5,958 bases of DNA from Longimicrobiales bacterium. Its GTDB lineage: Bacteria > Gemmatimonadota > Gemmatimonadetes > Longimicrobiales > Gaopeijiaceae. The DNA is taken from assembly GCA_022428035.1 (NCBI GenBank), contig JAKMDG010000417.1, forward strand, positions 1 through 5,958, read 5' to 3'. The first letter of the stretch is position 1, and each line of letters opens with the position of its first letter. The notes under the pieces were generated by a model that saw nothing but the letters and a program-made list of their open reading frames with translations, did not search any database and had not been told where the DNA came from. Shown piece after piece: positions 5,701 to 5,958 of this stretch. The position numbers were made by a program, and so were the translations under genes.

Positions 5701-5958
5701 ATGCTCAAGGTCGGAATCGTCGGCCTTCCGAATGTCGGGAAGTCGTCTCTCTTCAATGCCCTGACCGCAGCGGGCGCCCCGTCCGAGAATTATCCGTTCT
5801 GCACCGTCGAGCCGAATGTCGGCACAGTCGAAGTCCCCGACGTGCGCCTCGATCGGATCCACGAACTGGCCGAGTCAAAGACTCGAGTGCCGACGGTGAT
5901 CCAATTCGTTGACATCGCGGGTCTCGTCGAAGGCGCCTCCGAGGGCGAGGGACTGGGC
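5701..5958 (+). CDS. ychF: YchF/OLA1 P-loop ATPase, N-terminal 86 residues (partial)
   Basis: YchF is a cytoplasmic Obg-related P-loop protein that hydrolyses ATP rather than GTP, associates with ribosomes and takes part in stress and redox responses. The frame runs open from ATG 5701 to the right edge; the whole protein is usually about 360 residues, so only the first part of the nucleotide-binding domain is present. The Walker A/G1 motif GLPNVGKSSLFNAL (8-21) is near-identical to the family signature, ENYPFCTVEPNVG (29-41) is the switch I region, and FVDIAGLVEGASEGEGLG (69-86) is the G3 motif with the YchF-specific glycine-rich stretch. The ATP-specifying G4 variant and the TGS domain lie beyond the window. 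No Shine-Dalgarno sequence is evident before the ATG. The identification is secure. Confidence 0.97.
   Translation, partial: MLKVGIVGLPNVGKSSLFNALTAAGAPSENYPFCTVEPNVGTVEVPDVRLDRIHELAESKTRVPTVIQFVDIAGLVEGASEGEGLG

Noticed and set aside
1..5958. Search for a defence system, toxin-antitoxin pair, mobile element or biosynthetic cluster
   Set aside because: No transposase, integrase, nuclease, CRISPR repeat, paired small ORFs or clustered biosynthetic enzymes are visible; the genes look like mixed chromosomal functions.

Overview
The window (5,958 bp, high GC, dense coding) looks like ordinary chromosome from an environmental bacterium. I infer Gemmatimonadota or a close relative. The grounds are exported proteins whose signal peptides end in xAQ, an M28 peptidase with a C-terminal Ig/FN3-like domain, an NHL-propeller lyase homologue, and a small lipoprotein joining a Big_1-like domain to a cupredoxin. 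The phylum call is recalled gene-content resemblance, not a phylogenetic result.

Layout. On the minus strand at 1-435 is the N-terminal half of an arylamine N-acetyltransferase, cut by the left edge. Divergent from it, on the plus strand, are an exported NHL-propeller protein related to peptidyl-alpha-hydroxyglycine alpha-amidating lyase (543-1679) and an exported M28 zinc peptidase with an FN3-like tail (1758-3122). A 167-bp gap with a possible hairpin and a weak promoter candidate precedes a polyisoprenyl-phosphate sugar-1-phosphate transferase (3290-4069). This gene converges, with only 3 bp between stop codons, on a minus-strand cupredoxin lipoprotein (4073-4711). The lipoprotein in turn diverges at very short distance from a secreted protein of unknown function (4749-5618). 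The last gene, cut by the right edge, is ychF, encoding the universally conserved P-loop ATPase (5701-5958).

How the genes relate. I see no multi-gene pathway. The NHL protein and the M28 peptidase could be co-transcribed (78 bp apart) and both act outside the cytoplasm, so a joint role in peptide breakdown is possible but only inferred. The sugar transferase has no glycosyltransferase, flippase or polymerase neighbour here. There are no tRNA, rRNA, CRISPR, IS or phage genes, and no gene-free stretch reaches 300 bp.

Most interesting points: (1) the PAL-like propeller keeps the three zinc-histidine positions and both key arginines of PAL but has Leu where PAL has its catalytic Tyr; (2) the M28 peptidase has Asp where the first zinc-binding His is normally found; (3) the 4749-5618 product is a secreted protein with a His/Asp-rich C-terminal core and no function I can name; (4) the gene junctions around the lipoprotein are extremely compact, with a palindrome across both stop codons at one end and possible overlapping divergent ATGs at the other.
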